DNA of 64,000 nt from Candidatus Woesearchaeota archaeon (GCA_023898365.1 CP060219.1:744001-808000); one strand, 5' to 3'; shown: positions 43,301 to 51,698, numbered from the stretch's first letter. The notes: a model not told the origin generated them from the letters alone. Numbers and translations: made by a program.

Positions 43301-43312
43301 CACTATATAGTG
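43301..43312 (+). promoter_or_regulatory. CACTATATAGTG palindrome at a start codon
   Basis: A perfect 12-bp palindrome ends two bases before ATG 43315. Its CACTATAT core is shared with the right arm of the inverted repeat ahead of nrdR. It may be an operator or chance. Confidence 0.35.
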
Positions 43313-43314
43313 GT

Positions 43315-44832
43315 ATGAACTGGGGGATGCGAAAAGTAGCGCCGTTGGTGGCAGCCATTCCTTTAGCGTTAGCAGTGCCACAAGCAGATGCAGCAAATAT
43401 TCATGTTGTCGACGGCACCACCATGCAACCTGTCTCAAATTTTCCTCTTGCTGTGACGTACGATGGGCAAACTGAAACACAGTATTCTGATCTTGAAGGA
43501 ATTATTACCGTAGATCCGACAACTGCGGTTGCAGATCCCCAAACACCTTCGCGTAGCACACATCTTGATTTTTTTCGCACCATGCATGACTATGGCGTTC
43601 CTAACGCTAGGGCTGAGGTGTACAATATTCAAGGTCGGCGTGAAGGATCAATTTCTGCAATGAACGAACTTACTGATTTCGCACTTGCGCCGGGAACTTA
43701 TTTTTTGCGTGATCAAAAAACGGGTGCGTTAGAAAAAATAACCTTGCTTGAACGAGGCGCTATGCCTGCTCTTCATTCTTGGCATCACTTACCCTCTCCC
43801 TATCATGCCGGCCAGCGATTGCAAACGGCAAGTTCTCGCGATGGAGAAAGTTTTGAAGTTGCCATGGCCATACCTGATAATGAAGAACATGCAGTAAATG
43901 TAAATGGCGCAGATTATCTTTCAGATGTTGGCGCACTCTGGCACATTCCAGGTGGCTATACTGAAGCGAACCGTAGTGAACTGTTAGCAACAAGTATGGA
44001 TGATGATTACTTGCACGGTCTTATCGGTATTGATCGAGATGGAACGATCACCCAATCAATAAATGCCTCGCTTGAACCAGACGAAGATTATTTCTTATCC
44101 GTCATTCCTTATGATCGAGTGACGTTGCCAAATGGTGGCGAGAGCAGCAAACGAAGTTTTTTAGAATCAGTGTACAGCGCATATCCTGGAGGAGATTTAT
44201 TTCGACACCTTAACGATTCTTTAAATGTCTTCGTATACATGGGCGTCTCGCAACCAATTGAATTTTTTAACAATGACACGCTCACCACTGCAATAGATAA
44301 ATTTATTGATCTTCATGCAGTGGATGGATATAATTTTTTTGACCATATTGAGGGAACGCCAACGTACGCAGAACCTATGTCTGATGACACTCCCCGTCAT
44401 GTGTTCTTTGGCTATGATCGTGTTGGCAATGATTTTTGGTCACTCTTAGAACCCTACGATCCTACGATCATTTGGGCAACGCACAGTTATGAACATCTTG
44501 CAGGTCGCAATGTGAACGCAATCACCAGTGATGATTTTGTGCGGGGACTTAACAAAGCATTTTTGCTCACCTCATTACTCGATGTGCAAGAAGGGCCTGG
44601 TTATGATCCAGAAGCAGCACGTCCCTTCATCTATGCATTGCACGCCTTAGGTTTTCACGTCAAACCATACGGATCAGCAAATTTGTTTGGACTAGCTGGC
44701 AGTCCTGAAGAGCAAACACCCGAAGTCTTAGAAAGCAAACTTCTAAACAGATCATACGACTCGCAAGCAACAAGTGCGCAACAATACAAAGGACTTGTGA
44801 ATGATCAACCCGCACCCTACACTGGCGAGTGA
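43315..44832 (+). CDS. Secreted protein with internal type-IX-sorting-like module
   Basis: A 505-residue exported protein. Signal peptide (cleavage likely after ADA, about residue 26), then a carboxypeptidase-regulatory-like unit. Next is a module ARAEVYNIQGRREGSISAM followed by LAPGTYFL (about residues 98-132), which closely follows the type A sorting domain of Bacteroidota secreted proteins (VYNxxGRR...L..G.Y). Here it is internal, not C-terminal. The remaining 370 residues are unknown. It shares THLDF, the module and a later LAGRxxx block with the protein at 46203-48143, so the two are paralogues. Confidence 0.75.
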   Translation: MNWGMRKVAPLVAAIPLALAVPQADAANIHVVDGTTMQPVSNFPLAVTYDGQTETQYSDLEGIITVDPTTAVADPQTPSRSTHLDFFRTMHDYGVPNARAEVYNIQGRREGSISAMNELTDFALAPGTYFLRDQKTGALEKITLLERGAMPALHSWHHLPSPYHAGQRLQTASSRDGESFEVAMAIPDNEEHAVNVNGADYLSDVGALWHIPGGYTEANRSELLATSMDDDYLHGLIGIDRDGTITQSINASLEPDEDYFLSVIPYDRVTLPNGGESSKRSFLESVYSAYPGGDLFRHLNDSLNVFVYMGVSQPIEFFNNDTLTTAIDKFIDLHAVDGYNFFDHIEGTPTYAEPMSDDTPRHVFFGYDRVGNDFWSLLEPYDPTIIWATHSYEHLAGRNVNAITSDDFVRGLNKAFLLTSLLDVQEGPGYDPEAARPFIYALHALGFHVKPYGSANLFGLAGSPEEQTPEVLESKLLNRSYDSQATSAQQYKGLVNDQPAPYTGE

Positions 44833-44877
44833 TTCATAAACCAAAGTAAAAAACCTTTATTCACTATCATCGCAATC

Positions 44878-44887
44878 TTTATAAATA
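44878..44887 (+). promoter_or_regulatory. TATA box of the Cys-rich secreted protein gene
   Basis: tttataaata is centred 27 nt before GTG 44909, which identifies that codon as the start. Confidence 0.55.
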
Positions 44888-44908
44888 ACTTTGCGTGAAG
44901 TAATTTCT

Positions 44909-46063
44909 GTGTTAGCGAGAGTGTGTTTCGGAGTTTTGATCTTATTCTTACTTCCCACAGTAATTGGATTAGCAGGTCCGCCACCTGAAACAATGCCAGA
45001 AGAACTTCCTGTACTCAATCCGGTGTACGCATTTCAAGAAAACTATGATTGTTACTTTGACTTTAACACCGTTCCCGGAAGTGTTGAAGCAGGCGTCATA
45101 TATGCTAACTACTCTGACTTTGACGTAGACCTTGGTATCACCGGCGATGTTGATAACGCACACTTCGAACAAGGTTTGAAGACGTTGTTTTGTCCAGATT
45201 GGGCATCATCACCAGGGCACACCCTTGGTCATCCACAAACCGTTGACACCATCATCGGCTACGAGCTTGACGGTCACTTCAACATAACTGACTCGCAAGG
45301 CATAATGAACCCTATCGAACTCCCACTCTATGAACGATCAGGATTTGACACCGTTGAATATAAAAACGCATGGACTGAAGATTGCTCCAAAGGCTACGCC
45401 TGTTTATTTTATGCATCTGATGTTGGCAACGCACACGTCGCATCCTGTGATGGAGACAACCCCTACAACTTCTCCGTACTCGTCTGTGCACGAACCGCAC
45501 CGCTTGAGAATTGTTACAACAGCATCGATGACAATTACGACGGATTCATCGACTGTGTAGATTCAGACTGTCATGCTGCTGCAATCGAACAAGCAGTAGA
45601 TGCGTTTTACTGTGATAATTCTGCATTGCCAGCTGGAAGTATGTTAACAACAGACTTTTGCGTGAACAATCCAACGCTGTGTAATAATACTGAAGAAGCA
45701 ATCGAAGGAACTGATCCTGTTGAGTATGGAGTGTCTTACTATTGCTCGTATGTTGAAGAGGATGATCCTGTGTTAAGCAATCGAGAAGCATATTGTTGCC
45801 CGCAAGGATATTACCCTCAACGAGTGTCTCCTTGGGAATATAAATGTCTAGAAACTGCTACTTGTTATGATGAGAGTCAGCCAGAGTTTTGCAATTCCAT
45901 GTTTCATCTCTTTGCAGAATTCCCTGCGTGGTCAACGGAAAACAACCCTTTAGATCTTGACTGTAACCAATACAACGAACCAACGGGAAGCGAAGCTTGT
46001 TGCCTGGTGAGTCGTTGGGGTGGAGTAGATTATTTTGACACGGCAAATGTCAGAGTGTACTAA
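44909..46063 (+). CDS. Secreted cysteine-rich protein
   Basis: A 384-residue exported protein. Signal peptide about residues 1-22, followed by GPPPE. The mature part has more than 20 cysteines and an NCYNSIDDNYDGFIDCVDSDC-type block (about 204-224; seen as SIDDNYDGFIDC). This recalls the Asp-rich calcium motif of MopE-like and other surface proteins. The likely start is GTG 44909 from TATA spacing; a TTG six codons earlier is possible. It lies between two paralogous secreted proteins. Function unknown, presumably extracellular and disulfide-stabilised. Confidence 0.7.
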   Translation: MLARVCFGVLILFLLPTVIGLAGPPPETMPEELPVLNPVYAFQENYDCYFDFNTVPGSVEAGVIYANYSDFDVDLGITGDVDNAHFEQGLKTLFCPDWASSPGHTLGHPQTVDTIIGYELDGHFNITDSQGIMNPIELPLYERSGFDTVEYKNAWTEDCSKGYACLFYASDVGNAHVASCDGDNPYNFSVLVCARTAPLENCYNSIDDNYDGFIDCVDSDCHAAAIEQAVDAFYCDNSALPAGSMLTTDFCVNNPTLCNNTEEAIEGTDPVEYGVSYYCSYVEEDDPVLSNREAYCCPQGYYPQRVSPWEYKCLETATCYDESQPEFCNSMFHLFAEFPAWSTENNPLDLDCNQYNEPTGSEACCLVSRWGGVDYFDTANVRVY

Positions 46064-46145
46064 GACCACTTCTTTCTCGTAAACTTTTCGGAACTCATCG
46101 AACAACCAATAGTAATTTTAGAGGTAATGCTCCTTATTGTAAAAC

Positions 46146-46171
46146 TTTTTTTTTGGGGTTCTATTTTTTTT
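46146..46171 (+). terminator. T-runs between convergent genes
   Basis: Nine T (46146-46154) and, after GGGG, seven T (46164-46170), about 85 bases after the plus-strand stop and 32 bases beyond the 3' end of the convergent gene. A likely terminator for the 44909 gene. Confidence 0.45.
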
Positions 46172-46202
46172 AAAGAAAGAAAAGTGAATATAACATCCGG
46201 AA

Positions 46203-48143
46203 TTACTTGTTGTTGTATGCGTTTATAACTTGACTAACTGGTTGTTGTGCTGCTTCTGGATGTGTTGCAACGTACGCTTTGAGTTCGCTTACCTTGATTG
46301 TTTTTCCTTGCTCGGTAAGTTCTTCAATGCTTGGTCCCGTACTTGAGAATCTACTTTCTCTCGTTTCTGTTGCTTGTAGACCTGGCATTTGTGCTTGTCC
46401 CAGGTCGCTTTGTCGTAACTGTCTTCCTGCAAGGTTGCGGTATGCCATCATTGAGCGTAGTACCCAACCAGGTCCTCCTGTTCCGTCTGTTACATAGATG
46501 TCTCCCACTGTTGAATAGCCGAAGTCATCGTCCATTTGGTCAATGTCTGCTCCTCCAAGGAGTCCTGCGCTTTCTGCGAATTCTTGTGCTCTTACGGGTG
46601 ATGGTTCTCCAATGTTAAATGATTGTTCACTTCTTACTAAGTAATCTGCCCAAATATCATCTGGGTTTGCACTGTTTGCGTTGCCATTTGGCGCTCCTGA
46701 GTCAAACCACATCCAGTTTTTGTAACGAGATCCAACCTCGTTTGGTAATTCTGTTGTTGCGGTAAGCTCACTTGCGTATTGTCGAAGAGTGTCTTGTCCG
46801 ATAGCAAAGAATCCTGGCACGACTTGTTCATGAAAGTTATAATATGTGAGGAGTTGTTCCGCAGTGAGTTCTTGTCCGTTGTCCCAGTTAATCGGATACA
46901 TCCACCGTTGCCAGTCAGGACCTATCATGAAGATAGCTCTGAGATGGCTTCCCCAGGCGTTGTAGTTGTTGTGGTCTTCTGCGCTACCGCGGAGTCCTTC
47001 TGTTCGTTTGACGAAGATGGTTGCAAATCGGTCGTCTGGATGGTCGTCATTGATGAATCTGAATGGTTGGCCGAAGTACTCGTTAAGTGACCAGCTGCCA
47101 TTTCCTTGTGGATAATTTGCAACGATAGTACTTGTTGTGTCGTTGCTTGTGATGTGGTCACTGACGTCTGTGCCGTTGTTTGCCCACCACATGCCAATAT
47201 CTGGTCTGGTGAGTACTGCGTTAATGTTTGGAAATACGCTTTGATCGGGTGTGTCGACGTTCATGCGAAAGTAATCGTTGATGTTGATTGCTTCTCCTGT
47301 TCGTTCATCTCGTGTTTCTCCGTCTTGTTCAATCGTGCTTTGTGCGTTTGCGGGCACTAATCTTGTTCCTAACGTTCTTGCTTGTTTTGCTGCTTTGTTC
47401 CAGTTTTTATAGCCTTCAAGTACTTGTCCGTGTGCGACGGTGATGCCTTCTGCGAATGGGGAATCTGTTCCTTGAATGAAGTATTTTCCTGAGGATAGTC
47501 CGAGTGTGTTGATTTCGTCCATTGATTTGATGTTTGCTACGCGTCGTCCTAGGACATCGTAGATTGTTGCTTGGGTTAGCCCTGTTGCAGAGAAATAATC
47601 AAAGTCAAGGTGGGTGTTGTTTCGTTGTTGTGGCACGCCAGTGTCTTCATCTAGGGGGATGCGTAAAAACCCATCTGCGTCTGAGGTGTAATGCGTGGTG
47701 TCTCCTGTTGCACTGTTAATTAAATCTACGGAAAAATCTGGTACGGGTATAAATCCTTGTGAGGGGTTTGTTAACAATTCTTGATTGGGAATGCTAAGCA
47801 TATTAATAAGCAGTGTGTCGGGGTCTGTTCGTGCACTGACTCTGTACCATCCTTGTCCGTTGCCAACTGCGCCAACATCTGTTAAGAAGGTGTCTGCTGT
47901 TGTTGCAAGTGGTAAGAAGTTGTTTGGGTTGTGTGGATCGTGACTTGCTTTGTCAACGTGATAGTCTCGTGCACGATCAACTCGTGTCCAGTTAAGAAGG
48001 ACGTCGCCTCCTTGTGCTCTGATCGAAAGATCTGGTGTGGTGCCTACGCCTTGTGCGAATGCTGGCTGTCCTAGTGTTGCGCCGAGCAAGAGTATTTTTG
48101 CTGCTGTGTTAATCCTTGTAAGGAGTGAGTCTTTCTTGACCAT
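46203..48143 (-). CDS. Large secreted protein, paralogue of the 43315 protein
   Basis: A 646-residue exported protein. Signal peptide about residues 1-30 (cleavage after AFA), then a fibronectin-III-like domain (about 36-110; LSIRAQGGDVLLNWTRV). Next is a regulatory-like unit with THLDF, then the sorting-like module ATIYDVLGRRVANIKSM...LSSGKYFI (about 194-230). A long unknown C-terminal region contains LAGRQLRQ. It shares its architecture with the 505-residue protein. The ATG is 27 nt after a TATA box (gatttataaac). Probably surface-bound. Confidence 0.78.
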   Translation of the reverse strand: MVKKDSLLTRINTAAKILLLGATLGQPAFAQGVGTTPDLSIRAQGGDVLLNWTRVDRARDYHVDKASHDPHNPNNFLPLATTADTFLTDVGAVGNGQGWYRVSARTDPDTLLINMLSIPNQELLTNPSQGFIPVPDFSVDLINSATGDTTHYTSDADGFLRIPLDEDTGVPQQRNNTHLDFDYFSATGLTQATIYDVLGRRVANIKSMDEINTLGLSSGKYFIQGTDSPFAEGITVAHGQVLEGYKNWNKAAKQARTLGTRLVPANAQSTIEQDGETRDERTGEAININDYFRMNVDTPDQSVFPNINAVLTRPDIGMWWANNGTDVSDHITSNDTTSTIVANYPQGNGSWSLNEYFGQPFRFINDDHPDDRFATIFVKRTEGLRGSAEDHNNYNAWGSHLRAIFMIGPDWQRWMYPINWDNGQELTAEQLLTYYNFHEQVVPGFFAIGQDTLRQYASELTATTELPNEVGSRYKNWMWFDSGAPNGNANSANPDDIWADYLVRSEQSFNIGEPSPVRAQEFAESAGLLGGADIDQMDDDFGYSTVGDIYVTDGTGGPGWVLRSMMAYRNLAGRQLRQSDLGQAQMPGLQATETRESRFSSTGPSIEELTEQGKTIKVSELKAYVATHPEAAQQPVSQVINAYNNK

Positions 48144-48270
48144 GACTAAATAGATGCATTCTAGATTTATAAACTTTTCTCTTATTTACTTTTAAGTAGT
48201 GAATTTATTTATAAATTGCATATTGCCTTCGCAACCAGAAAACACTTCAAAGAAATAGACGGGATTACGA

Positions 48271-48795
48271 TTATTTCGTATTAATAGCAAGAGCACTCCA
48301 AAGCTTCTCAAGAATGCCTAGTGCTAGCTCATTTTCTGCATACGCTCCCTTATACTTCGCATACAATTTTTCCATACGTTGATTGATCTTAGCAAATGAC
48401 AATCCTTCTTTTCCTTCAGCAAAATAACGAAATCTGACCACTTCAGGAATAAATAAAGACAGTCCATCAGCACACCGGAACAGTTTTCCCTCTTTCGTTT
48501 TTGGATTACCGCCAGAACCATGTTCTGCAATACACTCTCTTGCAACAGCGTCAAGTAAAAAATCTTGCTCGAGCATAAGTAATCCTTGACGAGCATGATC
48601 TTCCTCGCCTCGCACCTTACCTACATCATGCACCCACGCAACAGCGATCAACTCATCACGAGAACATGATAAGAGTTCAAGCGCAGCAATAATGCCCCTA
48701 GAATGTATTGTATTCCACTCTTGCATGAGAGGATCAAGTTCAGAGAACTTCTCCTTCGCATACTCCTTTGCAGCAGTAAGTGTTAGTTTATTCAT
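48271..48795 (-). CDS. HD-domain phosphohydrolase
   Basis: A 174-residue protein with the HD ligand set: His about residue 31 (NTIHSRGII), VAWVHDVGKVRGEEDH (His-Asp about 56-57), HARQG and a late CADGLSLF Asp (about 109). Single HD proteins of this size hydrolyse nucleotides or related phosphate esters. ATG 48795 overlaps the stop of a PEP-synthase remnant as ATGA, indicating descent from an operon in which a PEP-utilising enzyme preceded it. Confidence 0.85.
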   Translation of the reverse strand: MNKLTLTAAKEYAKEKFSELDPLMQEWNTIHSRGIIAALELLSCSRDELIAVAWVHDVGKVRGEEDHARQGLLMLEQDFLLDAVARECIAEHGSGGNPKTKEGKLFRCADGLSLFIPEVVRFRYFAEGKEGLSFAKINQRMEKLYAKYKGAYAENELALGILEKLWSALAINTK

Positions 48796-48878
48796 GGTTT
48801 TATTGTTGTTATTGGTCTAGTTTGAAAGCAGTAAAACCTGTCCTTAACAACTCCAAATTCTATGTCTTGCGGATAGTT
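48792..48878 (-). pseudogene. Second remnant of a PEP synthase / PEP-pyruvate-binding domain gene
   Basis: From 48878 down to the TGA at 48792 the frame reads NYPQDIEFGVVKDRFYCFQ then TRPITT. This is the same end-of-domain block as the remnant at 43052 but clearly diverged. The frame is closed by TAG a few codons upstream and there is no start codon. The stop overlaps the HD gene's ATG. Confidence 0.62.
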
Positions 48879-49011
48879 AATAATTTTTCTATTATGTTTT
48901 TTTTGCTACAGATACTATGATATCGGAATTTTTTTTAGATCTTTCACGAATATTTATAATATGAAAGTAATGTTTTCAAAATATTAATTTATTTTTTAAG
49001 GAGGTTGAAAA

Positions 49012-49110
49012 TTGAAGTTAGATATTATTTTTTTGAATAGTGTCAACAACTATGGCGAAAAGGATTTGTCGTTGAAACTGTTGACGTTGCAAGTTAGGTT
49101 GATCAGTTAA
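49012..49110 (+). CDS. 32-codon small ORF with a strong ribosome binding site
   Basis: AAGGAGG (48998-49004) stands seven bases before TTG 49012, and a TATA-like tatttataat lies at 48951-48960. The product is a 32-residue amphipathic peptide with no Cys. The context is good for translation, but the length and TTG start make it uncertain. It could also be the leftover start of a lost gene in this decayed region. Confidence 0.4.
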   Translation: MKLDIIFLNSVNNYGEKDLSLKLLTLQVRLIS

Positions 49111-49147
49111 CGAGAATTCTATCGAACAAATAATTTTTTTATCTGTC

Positions 49148-49621
49148 TTACTGTTTCATTTCGTATTCTTTCTTCACCTTTATCACTACGGGTGAACAGG
49201 CTTTCTTAATTTCTGAAACGGTAATTTCTAATAAGGTGTGCATATCACCACCGCCAACAAACACGCTCAGATCATCGGGTAAACTTTCATCAACAATGAA
49301 TGTTGCGTCAAACCCAAAAGGTGGCACGCCTCCTGCGGGAAATCCACACACCTTCACAACTTTTTCAAAAGGAACCAGTCGAAGCTTTGAGCAAGAAAAC
49401 TGTTCGCGGATTTTGTTTTTATCAACGAGATCTTTACCAAAAAGTATGACGGCAAACAACCGTTCTTCTTTGTCTTCGAGCAACACTGTTTTTACTATTT
49501 TTTCAAGAGGAATGCCTGACGCACGTGCTGAATGAACAGAACTATGCACGGATGCGGAAAATTCGTGTAGGGTAAACATATAGTGTTTGCGCAGTTCACA
49601 AATTTTTTCTCTAGGTGTCAT
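49148..49621 (-). CDS. YbaK/EbsC-type aminoacyl-tRNA deacylase domain protein
   Basis: A 157-residue stand-alone YbaK/ProX-like domain. The signature includes LEKIVKTVLLEDKEERLFAVIL (parts: EKIVKTVLL), the invariant-type lysine, then GFPAGGVPPFGF (about 100-111) and FVGGGDMHTLLEIT (about 130-143). These proteins clear mischarged tRNAs such as Cys- or Ala-tRNA-Pro. Its ATG lies inside the last codons of the helicase-fragment gene (11-base overlap), so the two are co-translated. A TTG six bases upstream is an alternative start. Confidence 0.9.
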   Translation of the reverse strand: MTPREKICELRKHYMFTLHEFSASVHSSVHSARASGIPLEKIVKTVLLEDKEERLFAVILFGKDLVDKNKIREQFSCSKLRLVPFEKVVKVCGFPAGGVPPFGFDATFIVDESLPDDLSVFVGGGDMHTLLEITVSEIKKACSPVVIKVKKEYEMKQ

Positions 49622-50285
49622 CTTCAAGAAACTCTATTTCGTGTTCAAACAAAATACCTTTTTTGAGCGGAACGGGCCGATAGGTGTCAAGCACCACTTC
49701 TGCTTCTAGCCATGAGCCAAGCTCTTGCGGGTTGCCAATTGTTGCGGACAATCCAATAAGTTGCACCGAAGGAAATCTTGTTTTCATTATGGTAAGAACA
49801 ATTTCAAGAGCAGGACCTCTCCCTGGATCGGTAAGTAAATGAATTTCATCAGCAACAACGCATCCAATACTGCCAATCCACAGCGGTCGATGGCGTAAGA
49901 GTGAATCAAACTTTTCAACCGTTGCAATAATAATATCATATGATGCTAAATAATCGTCACTCGTGTCAAGATCGCCTGAGCTAATACCGATGCGACACGC
50001 GGCGCCATATTTTTTCTTAAAATCCTGATACTTCTCACTTGCAAGCGCTTTGAGCGGCACGAGATAAATTGCTTTACGACCTTTTTCTAACACGGCATTG
50101 AGCATGGCAAGTTCTGCAACTAATGTCTTTCCAGAACCCGTTGGTGAACAGACCAGAATATTTTTTGAAGAAAATAGACCTTTGTCAATGCTCATGCGTT
50201 GACAAGCGCGAAGCTCTCGCTGTTTCGTTTTTTCGCTTAGTATTGCAAACACTTTTGTTGGAATTACTGCTCTTGCTTTTTCCAT
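49611..50285 (-). CDS. Ski2/Hel308-like helicase reduced to its first RecA domain
   Basis: A 224-residue protein with motif I SPTGSGKT, motif Ia VPLKALASEK, ATVEKFDSLLR, motif II DEIH and motif III SAT, all from RecA domain 1 of a Ski2-type helicase. It then stops cleanly. Hel308-type enzymes are about 700 residues, so RecA2, the winged helix and the ratchet are absent. No continuing frame is found downstream, where ybaK begins. It is either a split gene, a truncated relic kept in an operon, or an ATPase half with another partner. It overlaps taw3 by 22 bases. Confidence 0.82.
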   Translation of the reverse strand: MEKARAVIPTKVFAILSEKTKQRELRACQRMSIDKGLFSSKNILVCSPTGSGKTLVAELAMLNAVLEKGRKAIYLVPLKALASEKYQDFKKKYGAACRIGISSGDLDTSDDYLASYDIIIATVEKFDSLLRHRPLWIGSIGCVVADEIHLLTDPGRGPALEIVLTIMKTRFPSVQLIGLSATIGNPQELGSWLEAEVVLDTYRPVPLKKGILFEHEIEFLEDDT

Positions 50286-50863
50286 GTGGTAAATCTCCTC
50301 ACTAACACAGCGAGTTTTTTATGGGTTGTTGATAGTTTTTCATTTGCAATAGCAACCGCGCGAACAACATACGTGTCATCGACAAGTTTGTCTTTGCCAA
50401 CTTTCACCGGCGCATCCATGCGTTCATTAAAAAACATCTCAACCATGATCCGTCCTGTTTTTGAAAATGACACGATGCCTGAATGTTTTAATCCTTCTTC
50501 TCTACAGAGTTCTAAAAGTTTTTTTGCTGCGTCAAGATCTTTGCACGCAACGTGTAAGATTGCCGATTCTTGCCGCAAATACAACGTCGAGCCTTCATCA
50601 ATGGACAATTCAACGTTTAGAAGATCCTGCGCATCCACAACTGCATGACTAACAAAGAGCCAGCGTGCTTCGTGCTTCTTTTTTGAAGCGGGTTCTTCAA
50701 GAAGGACGATGCGTCCTGAACAAGATGACGTGGTGTACAATACATCAATTGCATTTATTGCGGTAAGTAATGGAATAATTTCTTTATCAACATCTCCTTT
50801 TTTTGATTTGTCAGGTGAGAACAATTTGGCAAGGACGCGTTTTTTATCTTCAGCAAATGGCAT
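50264..50863 (-). CDS. taw3: tRNA wybutosine-synthesis methyltransferase Taw3/TYW3
   Basis: A 199-residue protein of the TYW3 family: FSPDKSKKGDVDKEI near the start, the YTTSSCSGRI motif (about residues 43-52), WLFVSHAVVD, LHVACKDLDAAKKLL and the late VKVGKDKLVDDTYV. It is an S-adenosylmethionine-dependent enzyme of wyosine modification at G37 of tRNA-Phe. A TATA box (gtttaaataag) 27 nt upstream gives a leaderless ATG at 50863. First gene of a taw3-helicase fragment-ybaK unit with a tRNA-quality theme. Confidence 0.93.
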   Translation of the reverse strand: MPFAEDKKRVLAKLFSPDKSKKGDVDKEIIPLLTAINAIDVLYTTSSCSGRIVLLEEPASKKKHEARWLFVSHAVVDAQDLLNVELSIDEGSTLYLRQESAILHVACKDLDAAKKLLELCREEGLKHSGIVSFSKTGRIMVEMFFNERMDAPVKVGKDKLVDDTYVVRAVAIANEKLSTTHKKLAVLVRRFTTWKKQEQ

Positions 50864-50899
50864 ACGTGAGAAGAAAACCTTTCTTGTTTAAATAAGTGT

Positions 50900-51361
50900 T
50901 TATGGATGCTTCTTTTTTCTTTGTAAAGAAAATTCGTAGAGGATGATAAGCACGATACTAACTGAAAGCAGCGCATCAGCAACGTTAAAGACGGGAAAGA
51001 AACCTAGATCAATGAAATCAGTAACGAATCCAAAAAAAATCCGATCAAGAATGTTACCAACACCGCCTGCAAAAAAAAGGCTTTCGCCAAGCCAGCTTCG
51101 CCGATCAAATTGAGAAAATGCAAGCCAACACATGCCAAGAATGATGATGCTAAGCCCAAGAAACAAGAGATTTTTTCCAGGAAATAAGCCCCACGAAACA
51201 CCGGTGTTTGCAACAAAATGCAAGTGAAGAACACCAAAGGAAACATCCAACCCGTTGCGAAACAAAAACTTGGTACTTTGATCAACAAGCACTGCAAGAA
51301 GAAATGCAAGAACTACTTTACCAGGAAATTTCATCCCTTTTTGTTTGCTTTGACGTGCCAT
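50900..51361 (-). CDS. lspA: Lipoprotein signal peptidase (signal peptidase II)
   Basis: A 153-residue, four-helix membrane aspartyl peptidase. Signatures: DQSTKF at the end of helix 1, VANTGVSWGLF (about residues 49-59), GGVGNILDRIFFGFVTDFID with the first catalytic Asp, and FNVADALL with the second. It removes the signal peptide ahead of a lipid-modified Cys. LspA is rare in archaea. A lipobox protein is encoded at 18874-20142. I see no Lgt in the window. Start ATG 51361 lies within the previous gene; ATG 51334 is an alternative. Confidence 0.93.
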   Translation of the reverse strand: MARQSKQKGMKFPGKVVLAFLLAVLVDQSTKFLFRNGLDVSFGVLHLHFVANTGVSWGLFPGKNLLFLGLSIIILGMCWLAFSQFDRRSWLGESLFFAGGVGNILDRIFFGFVTDFIDLGFFPVFNVADALLSVSIVLIILYEFSLQRKKKHP

Positions 51362-51698
51362 CAACGATCTTCTCTATTTTTTGTAAACGCAAATTTACTC
51401 CGTCAAGTTCGCTCTTGATCATATCAAGTTTTGCAAGTATTAACTCAATTTCTCGCGAAGAATTTTGCGACAGGCCTGGTTCTTGCCGGGCACCACTCAT
51501 CATAGGATCTCGATACTCTCGCTCTTTTATCGGTTCGCCAATTTGTCCCCCTGGTTGTCGTGGCGTGCCAAGAATAGGGTCATTCGCGAAGGGATCGTTT
51601 GCTTGTTGAGATGATCCTGAATCTCCGAATAAATTATCGTCAAGGCCGGGATCAAATGCCTGTTCTTCTTTTCGTTTAAACAAATTTTTAATTCCCAT
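51318..51698 (-). CDS. Small protein with C-terminal coiled coil, operon with lspA
   Basis: A 126-residue soluble protein. The start MGIKNLFKRK is basic. A Pro/Gly/Asp-rich, likely disordered middle (about 20-75) follows, then a C-terminal coiled coil (about 85-115; LAKLDMIKSELDGVNLRLQKIE in heptads). The ATG lies in the last codons of the preceding membrane-protein gene, and its own 3' end overlaps lspA. The family is not recognised by name; the short basic head and coiled coil suggest an adaptor. Confidence 0.65.
   Translation of the reverse strand: MGIKNLFKRKEEQAFDPGLDDNLFGDSGSSQQANDPFANDPILGTPRQPGGQIGEPIKEREYRDPMMSGARQEPGLSQNSSREIELILAKLDMIKSELDGVNLRLQKIEKIVDGTSKQTKRDEISW

Noticed and set aside
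49012..49110. Similarity of the 32-codon ORF to ribosomal protein S15
   Set aside because: Only a loose resemblance over about 15 residues, and the key S15 loop residues are missing.
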